Shown: positions 32,050 to 43,274, counted from the first letter of the stretch. The stretch is 64,000 nucleotides of DNA from Locusta migratoria (GCA_026315105.1 CM048755.1:210168333-210232332), one strand, 5' to 3'. Numbers and translations are program-made. The notes: generated from the sequence alone by a model not told the origin.

Positions 32050-34041
32050 GTGCTCATACTACCGACGTTTCATAAAAGGATTTTGTAACAAGGCACGTCC
32101 ATTGCAAGAACTTCTGCAAGGAGACGCCAAGTTTTACTTGGATGAGACAAAAGAAAGAGCTTTCCAGGCACTTAAGTAGGCGCTAACTTCCGCACCAGTT
32201 CTAGCCTTGTACGATGGGAATGCGGTTACTGAACTTCACACAGACGCCAGTGGGTGTGGAATTTGTGCAGTACTTGTACAAGTTCAGGAAGCTGCTGAAA
32301 AGGTGATAGCCTATGCATCAAGACTACTCTCAAAATCCGAGATAAACTACTCCACAAGTGGCCATCAACAAATTATGACGGTATTTACTCGTAAAACCAT
32401 TCACCGTCGTGACAGACCATAATTCTTTATGTTGGCTGAGCAATTTGAAGGATCCATCAGGTCGACTAGCAAGATGGGCACCAAGACTCCAAGAGTATGA
32501 CGTCACAGTGGTATTCAAGAACGGGCGCAAACACAAAGGATACCGACTGCCTTTCGAGCAATCCATTAATGGAACACAAGAGCATGAATGGAATTTCAGC
32601 TCTCACTGAATTAGGTGAAGTTACAGCTGAACAGAGGAAAGATCCGGCATCATTAAAAACCATAGAGGCCTTGGAGAAAGGACAACCGGCCAATGGAGAG
32701 TTCCAACTTATGAACGGGACATTGTATAAGAGCGACTACGATCCACTGGGCCCCAAATGGCTACTGGTCGTTCCAGCTCATCTCCAGCCAACTATTCTCG
32801 AGTATTTCCACGATTCTCCAATATCCGGTCATCTGGGGTTTGTGAAGACCCTAGACAGAATCAGACGCAGGCATTACTGAAAGGCTCTCTAACGATCTGT
32901 CAAGTACTATGTGAGTCACTGTAAAGAGTGCCAGCGACGGAAGCATGTGCCGCAATTACCTCGAGGGCATCTAGTACCGATTCCTCCTGCAGCAGCTCCA
33001 TTCCACCGAGTTGGGATTGATCTTTTACGGAGGTTAAGGAAGTCGACAACCGATAACCGATGGATAATAGTCTGCACTGACTACCTCACACGCTACGCTA
33101 TCACAAAACCTGTGCCGACTGCAGAAGCTCCAGAAATCGCAAAATTACTCGTAGAAGACATTATTTTGAAGCATGGAGCACCACGTGTCTTGATATATGA
33201 TCGTGGAAAAGTATTCCAGTCAAAACTAGTATCAGAGGTAAAGTCACGTTGCAACATTGTCCACAGAATGCCAACTGCATACCATCCTCAGACAAATGGT
33301 CTTACAGAACGTTTTAACACGACGTTAGCAGATATGCTCTCGATGTACGTCGATGTTGAGCAGAAGGATTGGGATAGAATACTGCCAGTAGTGACATTTG
33401 CTTATAATACCGGAAGACAAGACACCACAGGCTTCACTCCGTTTTTCCTGCTTCATGGCCGTGAAGCTGAGACGACAATGGATACGCTGTTCCCGTTCCA
33501 ACCGAACGACACTCAGGATGACTATGTGAAACAGCTCATCACCAGGGTCGAAGAAGCAAGACAGCTGGCTCGCATACGGACACTGGACGCCCAGGAGAAG
33601 GACCGTCAGCGGTATAACGACAAGCACCGACCTGTTGTGTACAGCCCAGGAGATCTGGTATGGATTTTTGCCCCTGTACCGAAAGTTGGGCTATCAGAAA
33701 AGTTATTGAAGCGATACTTTGGTCCTTATCGTGTCATACGCCGCCTGTCAGACGTCACATCTGAAATCGAGAATTATGAGCCGTCGTCGAAATGACAAAA
33801 ACGAAGAGACATTATTCACGTCCTCCGTATGAAGCCTTACTACGATCGTGAAGAGCAGATAGGCGTAAATGGTTTCTTGGTCAAGGAATCTAAGGACGGT
33901 AATGATACTGATGAAGCCACGACAGGAACGTCTGTCTTCGATAATCGTGCAGAAGGGAAGGATTCTCCAGAACTGCCATATAGAGGACCCATGACAAGAT
34001 CGATATCCAGGACATTGCAGCTGGCTCCAAAGGGAACCTAA
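32050..34041 (+). pseudogene. Gypsy-type pol: RT thumb, RNase H, integrase
   Basis: Order along the strand: FLGLCSYYRRFIKGF (RT thumb), TDASGCGICAVL (RNase H, first acidic residue), TDHNSLCWLSN, then the integrase zinc domain with H in EYFHD, H in SGHLG and CKEC. In the integrase core the acidic residues are D in VGIDLL, D in YDRGKVF and E in GLTERFN. The last domain ends about 33795, followed by MKPYYDREEQ. The frame is broken by stops (for example after DRIRRRHY at 32880) and shifts near 32420 and 32500. From 32911 to 33795 (294 codons) it is open. Confidence 0.88.
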
Positions 34042-34054
34042 CAGGGGTCGCTGT

Positions 34055-34440
34055 TTCTTTCAAGACATGGTGCAGTACCGCGAAACCCCGAGTTACGCAA
34101 CTGCCGGCGTGGCGCAAGGGATAGCTTCACGGACTGGAGTGCTGAAGGTCACCGGTTCAATCCTCTCCACCGGCAAAAATTAATTTCTTTGTAATTAACA
34201 TTTCCAGAATGTTCACGGTGCTTCTTATGTTCACTTGTAATATCTGCTTGTTTCTTATGTTAACTATTCTTCTAATTTCTGGTACATTCTGTCTGTGTAT
34301 AAATAGCAGAGCACTCTGCCCGAGAGGCAGTCAGTGCTGCGTGTACGTTTCAGTTCGCAATAAACCTGCTTTCAGTGTAAGTGCTGTGTTCACTCGACAA
34401 CCCTGCCTTCGAAGTCAAGCCTGCTTCAATTTCAACGCGA
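34055..34440 (+). repeat. 3' LTR of the gypsy element, boundaries approximate
   Basis: It follows a G-rich tract (ACAGGGG) and may start at TGTTTCTTTC. It contains a tRNA-Cys-like segment (34095-34173) whose ends pair (GCCGGCG/CACCGGC, one mismatch), a TATA box and a poly-A signal. The end is not fixed, because the 5' LTR is incomplete. Confidence 0.6.
34298..34364 (+). promoter_or_regulatory. LTR promoter: TATA box, TCAGT initiator, AATAAA
   Basis: TATAAATAG at 34298-34306, an arthropod-type initiator TCAGT at 34331-34335, and AATAAA at 34359-34364. The order and spacings suit the U3/R part of an insect LTR. Confidence 0.65.
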
Positions 34441-34957
34441 CAACTGCAGTTAAGAACTGCTGTCCGTTAGTGAACAACCTGATGAACATTTGGTTCAGCT
34501 CGTCGATTTATTTTTGATGAAGTATGTATGCTGCTATTATTGTATTTGGTGATGTTGTCTGTTAGCAGATAAGTTTTATGGTAGTTTAGTATGCTAGTTT
34601 AATTTCAATATTTGTAGTTGAGCTGCCGATATATAGCGCCCTTTTTATTTTATTTCATGTTTACTTGGTTTACAGAACTTGATAATGAGATATGTCGTCC
34701 CGAAACATGTTGTGCTGACATATAAATTTTATTATTGACAACTGGTGAGTGATTTGCATTAATAATTGGTGAAACAGTTGTCGATGGCGTCAAAACAGGT
34801 GATTCAAAACAGATTAATTATGGGATGAGTTAAGATTTGTAGTTCATGAAGTATTGTCATCAGCAGAATAAATTAAAATGGTTCTAGGTCTTTCTGTCGG
34901 TTCTGCAGAGTGTAGACAATAACATTACGGCAACCGAGATAGCTATTAAGCAGAAAG
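34441..34957. other. No gene recognised
   Basis: AT-rich sequence between the LTR and a Tc1 remnant. No frame of note. Confidence 0.3.
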
Positions 34958-35047
34958 TTGCTGCAGAGGGGGTTGGTGTTGACTTGCTTTCACCAAACTA
35001 ATTACTCAAACGGTTGGGTTCAGATGGTGTACTCAGTAGGTACTGCA

Positions 35048-36170
35048 ATGCAACAACGTGATTTACCCGAAGCTATCGTACGGAGAGCCATAGGAAGGTT
35101 GGATTTGGGAGAGATCCACCGGAAACTGACTGTAGCTATTGGAGTATCCCAAAGTGTAATTTCCAGGATCTGGACGCAATTTCAGAGAACAGGAAACGTT
35201 AAAACAAGGCAATGCCAAGGTCGTTCACGGGTAACATGAACAAGAGATGACCGAAATCTCCGGTTAACAGGCCGTCGAAACAGGAGACCGAATGCAACTC
35301 AGCTGCTACACACCCTCCAGGCAGCAACATGACGCGCGCTGCGGCATAATAGCTGTGCGCACTAAGGCACCCTGCTGAGGTGCGCGCGCCCGTTTTCGTC
35401 GGGGGTTCGAGTCTTTCCTCGGGCATGAGTGTTCGTTTTGTCCTTAGCGTAAGTTACTTTAAGTTAGTGTAAGTTGTGTGTAAGCCTAGGGACTAGTGAC
35501 CAACGTATTGAAGTCCCTTAGATTTACAAACATTTGAACAGGACGCGCGATATCAGCATAAATAGTCCGAAATCGCTTTCTGGAATGCAGCCTCTATGCA
35601 CGGAGGTCTATGGTGTGTGTCACATTAAAACCTGAACTCCGTTTAGCCCACAGAAGCTGGGTGGAGGAACATAAAGACTAAAGTCGTAACAAATGGCACC
35701 GGATTCTGTTAACGGAAAAGTCAAGAGTTTGTGTTCAGCCGGACAATCATCGTTCCGTCATCTGGAAAGAACTCTGAACTCTGAACAATCTTGCATATGG
35801 GCAAGAAACATCACAATTTCATGGTGGTGGACGAATGGTGAGAGTAGGAGTCAGTACTGGCGAAAGAACGGAACTCTGTGTCGTTCAGAATGGCGCTTTG
35901 ACTGCTCAGAGGTATAGAGATGAGATCATTGAACATTTTGTTGTTTCCTACGCTGATGCCAGACGAGATGGATTCCTTCTGGTGGACGATACAGCTCGTC
36001 CCAACAGAGCTGCACTGGTGGACAACATGCTTGAAGCAAAGGCAAATTGATCGAATGGAGTGGCCAGCCTGTTCACCGGTCTTAACCCCGACATGACACC
36101 ATAGGTCACATCAAGTTTTAAGTGAGTGAATGGATTGTGGTTGGATACAATTTTCAACTATGGCTGGCTA
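35048..36170 (+). pseudogene. Tc1-like transposase, broken and interrupted by a SINE
   Basis: The N-terminal part MQQRDLPEAIVRRAIGRL with GVSQSVISRIWTQFQ is a Tc1 helix-turn-helix. It ends in a stop near 35239. After the SINE (35339-35541) the DDE part continues: the first Asp position is lost (FSAGQSSF where FSDES is usual), GERTELCVVQNGALTAQRYR lies in the middle, and the second Asp sits in LVDDTARPN. The third block, EWPACSP, is followed by a stop before the Glu. It is inactive. No terminal repeats were located. Confidence 0.8.
35339..35541 (+). mobile_element. SINE (A/B tail group) nested in Tc1, with target-site duplication
   Basis: Head CTGCGGCATAATAGCTGTGC, B box GGTTCGAGTCT, common tail ending TTTACAAACATTTGAACA. 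The 8-bp repeat GACGCGCG lies at 35331-35338 and 35542-35549; it belongs to the interrupted transposase sequence. The head resembles that at 4920. Confidence 0.88.
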
Positions 36171-37154
36171 GCTATTTTAGTAGTTTTAGTATATTCAGGA
36201 CGCTCCCTTTGATAGTATGTGGGGGGTTTAAGTTAGCTTGCGATCATGGAATACTTTGGAGTATCTTAGTGTATTAACTACATAAATGTGATGGTTGTTA
36301 AAGTTGAAATATAAGTTTTAACTTTTGGATCAGCACATGTGGGTGGTTAATTCTACAATTACATCCTTTATCTTAAAGGGGTTCATCTTGGTTTGACATT
36401 GAGTGAGTTAGGAGGAGGAAGTGGGGGGGGGGGGGGGGGGAGAGTTAATGTGACTGAAGTGGATCGAAGGGATCATTGGGATTTCTGTAAAAGAAGGAGT
36501 AGAGCATGGTATGGCTAGCAGAAAGTGTTACCGGTTTACTAGTGGTGGACAGGAATAGGGGTTTAGACCAATCAGTAAAGGGTAGAGCGCACAGGTCTGG
36601 GGAGAGGACTGAGCCTTCTGGAATATGGGAAAGGAGGCAGAACCAGGACAATTTATGTACAACGAGCTAAGTAAAACGGATGCATACGACAAGTATGATT
36701 TATTGGTCTAGCATAGTTCTGAAGAATGAGAAAGAAATATTTTCTAGTCGAGTGGGCTTGCAGCATGCACCAGGTGCAAGAACGACATATTTTTATTTTA
36801 CATTTAAGGTTTTTCTGCAATATGAATTTATTGAGAGCCGTATAAAGCGACGATGTCGTTTCGGCGCTCGAACTTTTCCAGTGGTACCCATCTATTTAGT
36901 TTAATTGTTATAACAATATTCATTATGTTTACCTAGATATCCACATATCTGTCTCTAAATGTTCCATACGTGTTAGTTGTTATCACGTTGGATACATTTC
37001 ATCGTAGTACCGTATACGACGAAGCATTTTTCAAGGACAAGAGACATAAGATAGCATTTTCACAGTCATGGAGCATCTGGAATAGGTTCTAGGTAAAATA
37101 TAGCAAATGGACAGAAATGAAAAAGTTACGGCAAAAGACAATCTGCATTGAACA
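36171..37154. other. No gene recognised; G-run at 36423-36440
   Basis: AT-rich except for an 18-base G run. Short frames only. Confidence 0.35.
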
Positions 37155-37350
37155 CTGCCGCGCGGCGTGGCCGCGTGGTCTAAGGAGTCATGCTACAGAC
37201 TGAGCTGCCGATCCCGTCGGAAGTTCGAGTTCTCCCTCTTGCATGGGTGCATGTGTTGTCCTTAGTGTAAGTTAGTTCAAGTAATTTGTAGGTCTGGGGA
37301 GTGATGACCACAGCAGTTTGGTCTAATCGGTCTACAACCATACGAACAGT
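37155..37350 (+). mobile_element. SINE-B-like, diverged
   Basis: Head CTGCCGCGCGGCGTGGCCGC with GTGGTCTAAGG, B box AGTTCGAGTTC, tail with GTGATGACCACAGCAGTTTG and TCTACAACCATACGAACAG. Substitutions throughout mark an old copy; no clear duplication. Confidence 0.78.
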
Positions 37351-37404
37351 GATTGAATACACAAAAGTAAGACCTTAGCTACCAGTAGGAATAGAAATGC
37401 ATCA

Positions 37405-37740
37405 CTGAGTAAAGCTGAAAATTTGTGCCTGAGCGGAACGAGCTCTCCCGCTAACGAGGCAGTTCTGCTGTCCAATAAACCACCCGGACACGGGGTCGCC
37501 AAAACTGTACAGACTTCCCTAGCACGCCTGCTATCTGACCCAGTTTTTCAAGATATCCACAATGTACTGACGTACTGCCCATGCCTATTACTCTCAGTAC
37601 CTATGACATCTCAACTATTCCTGTAAGAAATTGAGTGTGGTTTTCATCTGTACTTAAGGGGTCACTGGCCATCATCGTAGTTATTTATAGATGTGTGAAG
37701 TGTGTTTTTTCGAACATGTTCGAAGAAACAGAAACGACGT
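37405..37740 (-). mobile_element. tRNA-like repeat of the AAATTTTCA family
   Basis: It starts with GCTGAAAATTTGTGCC, and the minus strand has a tRNA-like body (GTGTCCGGGTGGTTTATTGG). At the other end is a short palindrome, TTCGAACATGTTCGAA (about 37710), like those at 47 kb. The B box is damaged. Boundaries are taken by comparison with the 47-kb copies. Confidence 0.6.
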
Positions 37741-38764
37741 AACTTGTATATAATCTGAGTTTACATGCAATATTAGGTACTGGGTTACACATTTATAGAT
37801 CTGCTGAGAGAATGAAGTTCCGATTACCTTGATAAACAATGAGTGTAGGTGACGGGACAGCAGCCAGAGGCACCGCTGTCTGCGTTGTTGACTTACGAAG
37901 ATCGAGATACCAACGGTTCTCCACTGCTCGTGATAGTAGCATAAGGGAAAGACTACATTATAGAGAGGGGCAAGAATTTATAGAACGGAACGAGGACATT
38001 CTTTCAAAATAACCCCTCACGGGGAGAGGCGATGTTTCATTTTCGTTCACTTTGATCACCATCGCCGCTAAAATTATGTTGATGGGTAACTAATGTCGCT
38101 GAAGTAGTTTCCCTATGGCAGGCGTGGTCGCTGACCCCCACAAGGAGGCAGCGAGTCGGATGCTGGCCACAACTCGCGCAAAAGTACAATCGATAGGTGC
38201 GCGGTGGCAGCGCAGCGCCGCGGCGCGTCGATACCGCGCCGCACGCCGTGACGTCACAGCCGCGCGTCTCCGTCTGCCGCCTCGCGCCTACCAATAACGT
38301 CTCTGTCCGCCGCGCCGCCATGCTCTACTTCTCGCTCTCTGACCAGCGATATTCCGTCTGCACCTCATCTTACGCGCTGCCACTCAATCGTTCCCTTTTG
38401 TGACCTAGATTCAGTTACTATATCGACTATAAGAAATGAAAATTGCAAAAAGCAGTATTAATTTTTTTTAACCATATTGTTCATTAATGTATATGTAATA
38501 TCTTTGCCTGCCAAGCTCAGACAAAAACGAAGACTGAGATCTTAGACGAGCAAGAATTCGTAATGGTAATTACTTTTCATTAATTTGTAATGTTTAATGA
38601 TTAACATCTACCATATACTAATTTCGAACTGTTACGGAAATCGGCGAAATGCCGCGGTTAACGAGGATAATGGGTAGTGTCCTTATGTCAGCAGTGTGTG
38701 CATAAGTTCAGAATTTAGGTCGGACGGGATACGTGCTAGGGCTGACCCGTGCGGTTTTCGTTAT
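37741..38764. other. No gene; CpG-rich patch at 38110-38330
   Basis: The patch is rich in GCGC and CGCG and has the palindrome TGACGTCA at 38249-38256, a CREB/ATF-type site. Opposed GC-rich frames here (94 codons minus, 68 plus) look like composition artefacts. It could be a promoter, but no gene start follows. Confidence 0.35.
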
Positions 38765-38895
38765 CACTGTGTCCGGATGGCGTAGTGGACAGCACAACTA
38801 CCTCGTAAGCAGGAGAACTTGGTTCGATTCCCGGTCGGGAACAAATTTTCAACTTTTATCACTGAAGTAATTCAGTGCCCACCACCAGGTAATGT
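38765..38895 (+). mobile_element. tRNA-like repeat of the AAATTTTCA family
   Basis: TGTCCGGATGGCGTAGTGGA carries an A-box-like start, GGTTCGATTCC is the B box, and CCCGGTCGGGAACAAATTTTCA is split as stem end then tail. It is single rather than paired, unlike the 21-kb and 47-kb copies. Confidence 0.65.
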
Positions 38896-38928
38896 ATTTA
38901 ATTCAAAAATATTGTTAAAGCTATTGGA

Positions 38929-38973
38929 CGAAATTGCTATTGTCATTAGCCCCTAGACTTACAAACTAAGGAC

Positions 38974-39014
<41 letters not shown>

Positions 39015-39080
39015 TCCCGAGGGAGAACTCGAACCTCCGAAGGGAACGGTCGCCCGGTCCGTAGCATGGCCATTACGCGT
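38929..39080 (-). mobile_element. SINE-B, partial, with (AC)n
   Basis: TAGCCCCTAGACTTACAAAC then CTAAGGACAAAACAC, an AC tract (about 38976-39013), CCCGAGGGAGAACTCGAACC and the head GGTCCGTAGCATGGCC. The tail end beyond TATTGG is lost. Confidence 0.8.
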
Positions 39081-39636
39081 GGCAGTATTTAATTCCTTGT
39101 TGTCTAAATGCGGCATAGATTACAGGATGGTACGGTCATATTTAGAATGACGATGTAGAAAATGGAAAAATGCGTTTTTGGGAAATATCTTTCTAACGTT
39201 TGTTGAAAAGTCCGAGATATTGTTCGATTACATATTTGTTTTATATTAATTTTTATGCACGGTGAAATTTCTCTGAAGCAGTTCGTACAAATCTATCCAA
39301 GATTTTTGTGACTTTTTATTATTTGTATTTGTGACAAATGTCAAAATTTCTGAGCCATCTGCGGTAACAGGCAGATATGCATCTATCTCTCACTTTTAAT
39401 ACCATCTCCTAAAAGTGATATTTGAAATGCATAGTTCCTGTCGTACGTTATGCAACACGGAATAACTATGTAAAGATAAATTTGTTGTACGTGCGCATTT
39501 AGATAACAAATGGTTTATGGGAGTTACTAAATGGGTGAAACATCGGCTTTAGGGCCTAGATAGTTTGAAAGAAGTGATGATTTCAATATTTCCGTCGTCA
39601 AAGAGGTCATTGGAGATGGGGCACAAGCTCAAACAG
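39081..39636. other. No gene recognised
   Basis: AT-rich, no frame of note. Confidence 0.3.
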
Positions 39637-39648
39637 GATAAGAGTGTA

Positions 39649-39851
39649 CCGGACGCGGTGGCCGAGCGTTCTGCGGCGCGCCAGTCACATTCTGCACGAC
39701 CGTAGTGGTCGGAGGTTCGAATCCCCCCTCGGGCATGGACATTTGTGCGTCTTCAGTATTAGCTAGTTCATAAGTAGTTTGTAAGTTTAGGGACTGATGA
39801 CCCCGTAGTTAAGTCCCATAAGCTCTACAAACATTCGAACATTTGAACATT
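39649..39851 (+). mobile_element. SINE-A, full length, with perfect target-site duplication
   Basis: Head CCGGACGCGGTGGCCGAGCG, B box GGTTCGAATCC, tail ending in two and a half ACATTTGA-type units. The 12-bp repeat GATAAGAGTGTA lies at 39637-39648 and 39852-39863. Confidence 0.93.
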
Positions 39852-39990
39852 GATAAGAGTGTAGAACGAAATTTGTGGTTTCTTCCGAAAGTGATCATTT
39901 GCAGTCGGCCATAAGTGATTAGAAAACCAGCGATAACTATAAATGGGGTGACAAGACAGGGATGTGAATGCCCCTGTCGGCGAACGGGAA

Positions 39991-40105
39991 TCAAATGTTT
40001 GTAATTGTACAGGACGAAACTACTGTGGTCTCCAGTTCCCAGACCACATACACACACACTTGCGCCCAAGGGAGGGCTCGAACCTACGGAGGTGGTGGCA
40101 CAGCA
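39991..40105 (-). mobile_element. SINE-B, damaged
   Basis: TCAAATGTTTGTAATTGTAC, then GTGGTCTCCAGTTCCCAG, a short ACACACAC run and GGGAGGGCTCGAACCTACGG. About 45 bp of the head is missing. It is followed by GCAGTTCCTCACATGG, which also follows the next SINE. Confidence 0.75.
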
Positions 40106-40149
40106 GTTCCTCACATGGTGACTAAAAACGCGCGGGAGGTCCTCCAAAA

Positions 40150-40341
40150 AATGTTCAAATGTAGGTAAATATATGGGACTTAACTACGCTGGTTATTAGT
40201 CCAAAGCCTTACACACTACTTGTTCGAACTTATGCTATGGACAACAAATATATCCATGTCCGAGGGAGGACTCGAACCTCCGACGGTGATCAGCGGTGCG
40301 CTCCGCAGCTAGGCGCCTTGGAACGCTCGTCCACTCCACGG
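40150..40341 (-). mobile_element. SINE-B, full head
   Basis: ATGTTCAAATGTAGGTAAAT start, GGGAGGACTCGAACCTCCGA box, and a head reaching GTCCACTCCACG. It is flanked by direct repeats of at least 16 bp (GCAGTTCCTCACATGG at 40103-40118 and 40341-40356), longer than the usual target duplication, and the left copy is not adjacent to the SINE end. Confidence 0.85.
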
Positions 40342-40527
40342 CAGTTCCTCACATGGCGCCTACAAATGGCGCGACAATTTCAGCGCGTTGAACCGGAGCC
40401 CATTGCCTTCACCGCCCAACAACCTGGCCAATTCTTGCTACGGGTAGCATTATTCATGAAACTATAACTATCATACCGTTACAGAAGATGCCGATAACCC
40501 GACGAAATTTTGGTTCTGCGTAAAATA

Positions 40528-42169
40528 CACTCCTGGAAAATGAAAAAAGAACACCATGAATACGTCGACCCAGCAGAGGGAAATTTTATTTACAAAAAAT
40601 GTTCAAATGTTTGTAAAGCTTATTGGACTTAACTACGGGGTCATCAGTCCCTAAACTTACAAACTACTTATGAACTACTTACGAACTAGGACGGCACAAA
40701 TATCCATGCCCGAGGGGGGATTCGAACCCCCGACCGTAGTGGCCGTGCGGACAGTGACTGGAGTGCCTTAGTCCCCTCGGCCACCGCGGCCGGCTTTAAT
40801 TTACAGATTCTTGAGGTCGTATACAACTCTCGATCACCGAGGCAGAGCCGTACGCACGTGTGTACAGCCACCAGAGCGTCCACAATGTTGGAGTTAGTAC
40901 CGTGCATAACCTCCTTTTGCAACACTGCTAGCTGTAATTCTTTCATGGAAAAGATCGTAGAGGTTCCGAATGTGGTTATGTGGAATTGCCTGCAATGCAA
41001 TTCCACCTGGTGCCTCAATTAGGCCAGATTTCGTGCCGCTCATGCAGACCGCCCAACATGACGTTTCATGCGGTCCCAAACATGCTCGAGGGGGAGAGAT
41101 CTGGCGATCGTGCTGGCCAGGGTAGTTGTCGTACACCTTTAAGAGCACGTTGTGTGGTACGGGTCATACGTGGATCTGCACTGTCCTATTGGAAAAGCAT
41201 ATCACCTTGTTGGTGCATGAGTGGTAGCAAGGCGGGTTTAATGATGGTTTCATTGTACCGTGCACTGTTCAATGTTCTCTAGGCGATCACTAGAGGAGAA
41301 TGGTGAGTGTAGAATATCGCTCACATCACAATGATCCACGATCATGTGTGCCGTTAGAGTTTCCTCCGCTCAAGCCCCAACATAGTTCAGCCCGCCTCCA
41401 ATGGTGTTATGGAAGCCGCTTATGAAGGGACGAATGGAGGCGTGTCGTCTTCAGTAATGAGATTCCTCGCTGCTTCGGTACTAATGATGGTCGTACGCGC
41501 GTGTGGTGTCGTTCAGGGGATTGCAAAAATCTGGAGTGTACGCGACAGAGGCCAGAGGCAAACGGGGCCGACACCTGGCATCATGGTGTGGGGAGCCAGA
41601 TTCTACACTGGCCGTTCTCCTCTGGTGTTCGTTGTGGGAAAATTGAGCAGTACAAGGTACATTGAAAACATCATTCAATCCGTCTTGTCAACGTTCATGC
41701 ACCAACAAAGCGATGGGCTTTTCCAAAAGGACAATGCACGTATCCTGTACAAGCCAACGTGCTCTTCTAGGTGTACGTAAACTACCCTGCCCATCATTAT
41801 CCCTAGAACTTTGCCCCATTGAGCATGTCTGGGCCAGATGAAACGTCATCTTGGCGCGATCTACACGACCGGTACGAGTTCTGGTCCAACTGAGGCATCA
41901 GATGGAAACTGCATGACAGGACATACCATAAGATTTCATTCGGCACCTCTACAAACGTTTTCATGAGTAACTCTCACCCTCCATTGCTGAAAAGGAGTGT
42001 ATACACGATACTAGCGTTGATATTGTGCACGCTCTGGTGACTGTACTGACGTGCGTATGGTTCTGACTGCGTGATCGTGTGTTGTAAACATGCTCAAGAA
42101 TGTGTCCATAAAATTTCGTTCTGCTGGGTTGACGAATTCATGGTGTTCTTTTTTCATTTTCCAGGCCTG
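40528..42169. mobile_element. Palindromic Tc1 derivative (two inverted copies of one transposon end)
   Basis: TIRs beginning CACTCCTGGAAAATGAAAAA (left), with its counterpart at the right end, flanked by TA (40526-40527 and 42170-42171). The left half carries a Tc1 transposase C-terminal part on the minus strand (for example 40894-41148, PRACLGPHE); the right half carries the same part on the plus strand (41409-41780, with TPGIMVWGA and QKDNAR). The halves align to each other from both TIRs to a centre near 41350. The catalytic part is broken in both. The HTH-bearing half of the original transposon is absent. A SINE-A lies in the left arm. Confidence 0.82.
40595..40794 (-). mobile_element. 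SINE-A nested in the palindromic Tc1, with target-site duplication
   Basis: Near-consensus SINE-A on the minus strand. The flanks TTTTATTTACA (40584-40594) and TTTAATTTACA (40795-40805) differ at one base. The corresponding site in the right arm is uninterrupted, which confirms both the arm and the insertion. Confidence 0.9.
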
Positions 42170-42234
42170 TATATAAGCGGGTCAGAGCATGTTTCGAGTC
42201 ACTCATTGTGTTTGGTGTCTGTTCTTTTGGACAT

Positions 42235-42345
42235 TTTTGTAATTCTGCACCTCGGTTTGTGTTCCTACAGCCCGGTTTCGGATCCCGGCTGGGCGCAAAA
42301 TTTCAACCGTCCCCATTGAGTTATTTCGGTGCCCACTGACAGCGG
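42235..42345 (+). mobile_element. tRNA-like repeat fragment (AAATTTTCA family)
   Basis: CAGCCCGGTTTCGGATCCCG then GGGCGCAAAATTTCAACCG and GAGTTATTTCGGTGCCCACT. The last phrase matches AATTCAGTGCCCACCA after the copy at 38765. The head is mostly lost. Confidence 0.5.
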
Positions 42346-42535
42346 GCGTCGTAAATTCCTTTGTGTACTCACTGATCAGTATGGACAGGGAACAGAAGGC
42401 AGCAAAAGGAAAGCTGTCGTTCGCGCAAGATACGCGTGCAAACCTACCGCCGTTGGGCCATCCCACAGACTCCCGAATGAAAGGATGGTAATGGGAATCC
42501 CTGGAGTAGAAACGAGATGCATCTTGAAACAGTTG

Positions 42536-42727
42536 TTCAAATGTTTGTATAGCTTATTGGACTTAACTATGGGGTCATCAGTCCCTAAACTTACAAACTA
42601 CTTAGGAACCAGCTAATACTAAGGACGGCACAAATATCCATGCCCGAGGGGGAATTCGAACCCCCGACCCTAGAGCCCGTGCAGACCGTGACTGGAGCGC
42701 CTCAGTCCCCTCGGCCACCACGGCTGG
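42536..42727 (-). mobile_element. SINE-A inside the LINE, with target-site duplication
   Basis: Minus-strand SINE-A. The flanks CTTGAAACAGTTG (42523-42535) and CTTGAAAGAGTTG (42728-42740) differ at one base; they lie within the LINE codons for LKELKTN, which gives the pre-insertion sequence. Confidence 0.9.
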
Positions 42728-43274
42728 CTTGAAAGAGTTGAAAACGAATAAATCACCAGGACCAGATGGAACTCTAATTCGGTTTCAAAAAAGTACTCAG
42801 AGGCCGTGGCCTCTTAATTAGCCAGCATGTATGGCGAATCTCCGGACTAGCGCAAAGTCCCAAGGGACTGGAAAAAGCGTATGTCAGAAGGCTAAAAGAT
42901 CGCACACGCAAAATAACGGACCAATATCCTAAACGACAGTCTTCAGCATAATCCTTGAGCATGTTCTTAGTTTGAATATAATTAATTTCCTTCACACAAA
43001 AATGTTTCTGTCCATGCATCAGGACGGTTTTAAAGACCATCGCCCGTGTGGCTCTAAGTTTGCCTTTTTTCCATTACGTGATGTCTTGTGAGCCATGGAT
43101 GAAGGGAAACAGGTAGATTCCACATTTTCTGTAAGGCACTGGACACTGTACCCCAACTGCTGACTGATAACGAAGGTACTAGTGTACGGGATAGATTTTG
43201 AGGTATGTAAGTGGCTTGAAGATTTCTTAAGTAATAGAACCCAGTACGTTGCCTTTGGAATCATGTGTTCAAGG

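Larger units (their letters stand above)
31905..34440 (+). mobile_element. Ty3/gypsy LTR retrotransposon, internally deleted
   Basis: A partial 5' repeat (about 31905-32012) is joined directly to the end of the RT. Then come RNase H, integrase, the pol tail and a 3' LTR (about 34055-34440). The first about 80 bp of the left segment match the 3' LTR from ACCGCGAAACCCC through a tRNA-Cys-like stretch (GGCGCAAGGGATAGC, GGTTCAATCCTCTCC). Gag, protease and most of RT are missing. It cannot transpose on its own. Confidence 0.8.

Noticed and set aside
38037..38321. 94-codon minus-strand frame in the CpG-rich patch
   Set aside because: GC-driven open frame, overlapped by equally open frames on the other strand; no motif.
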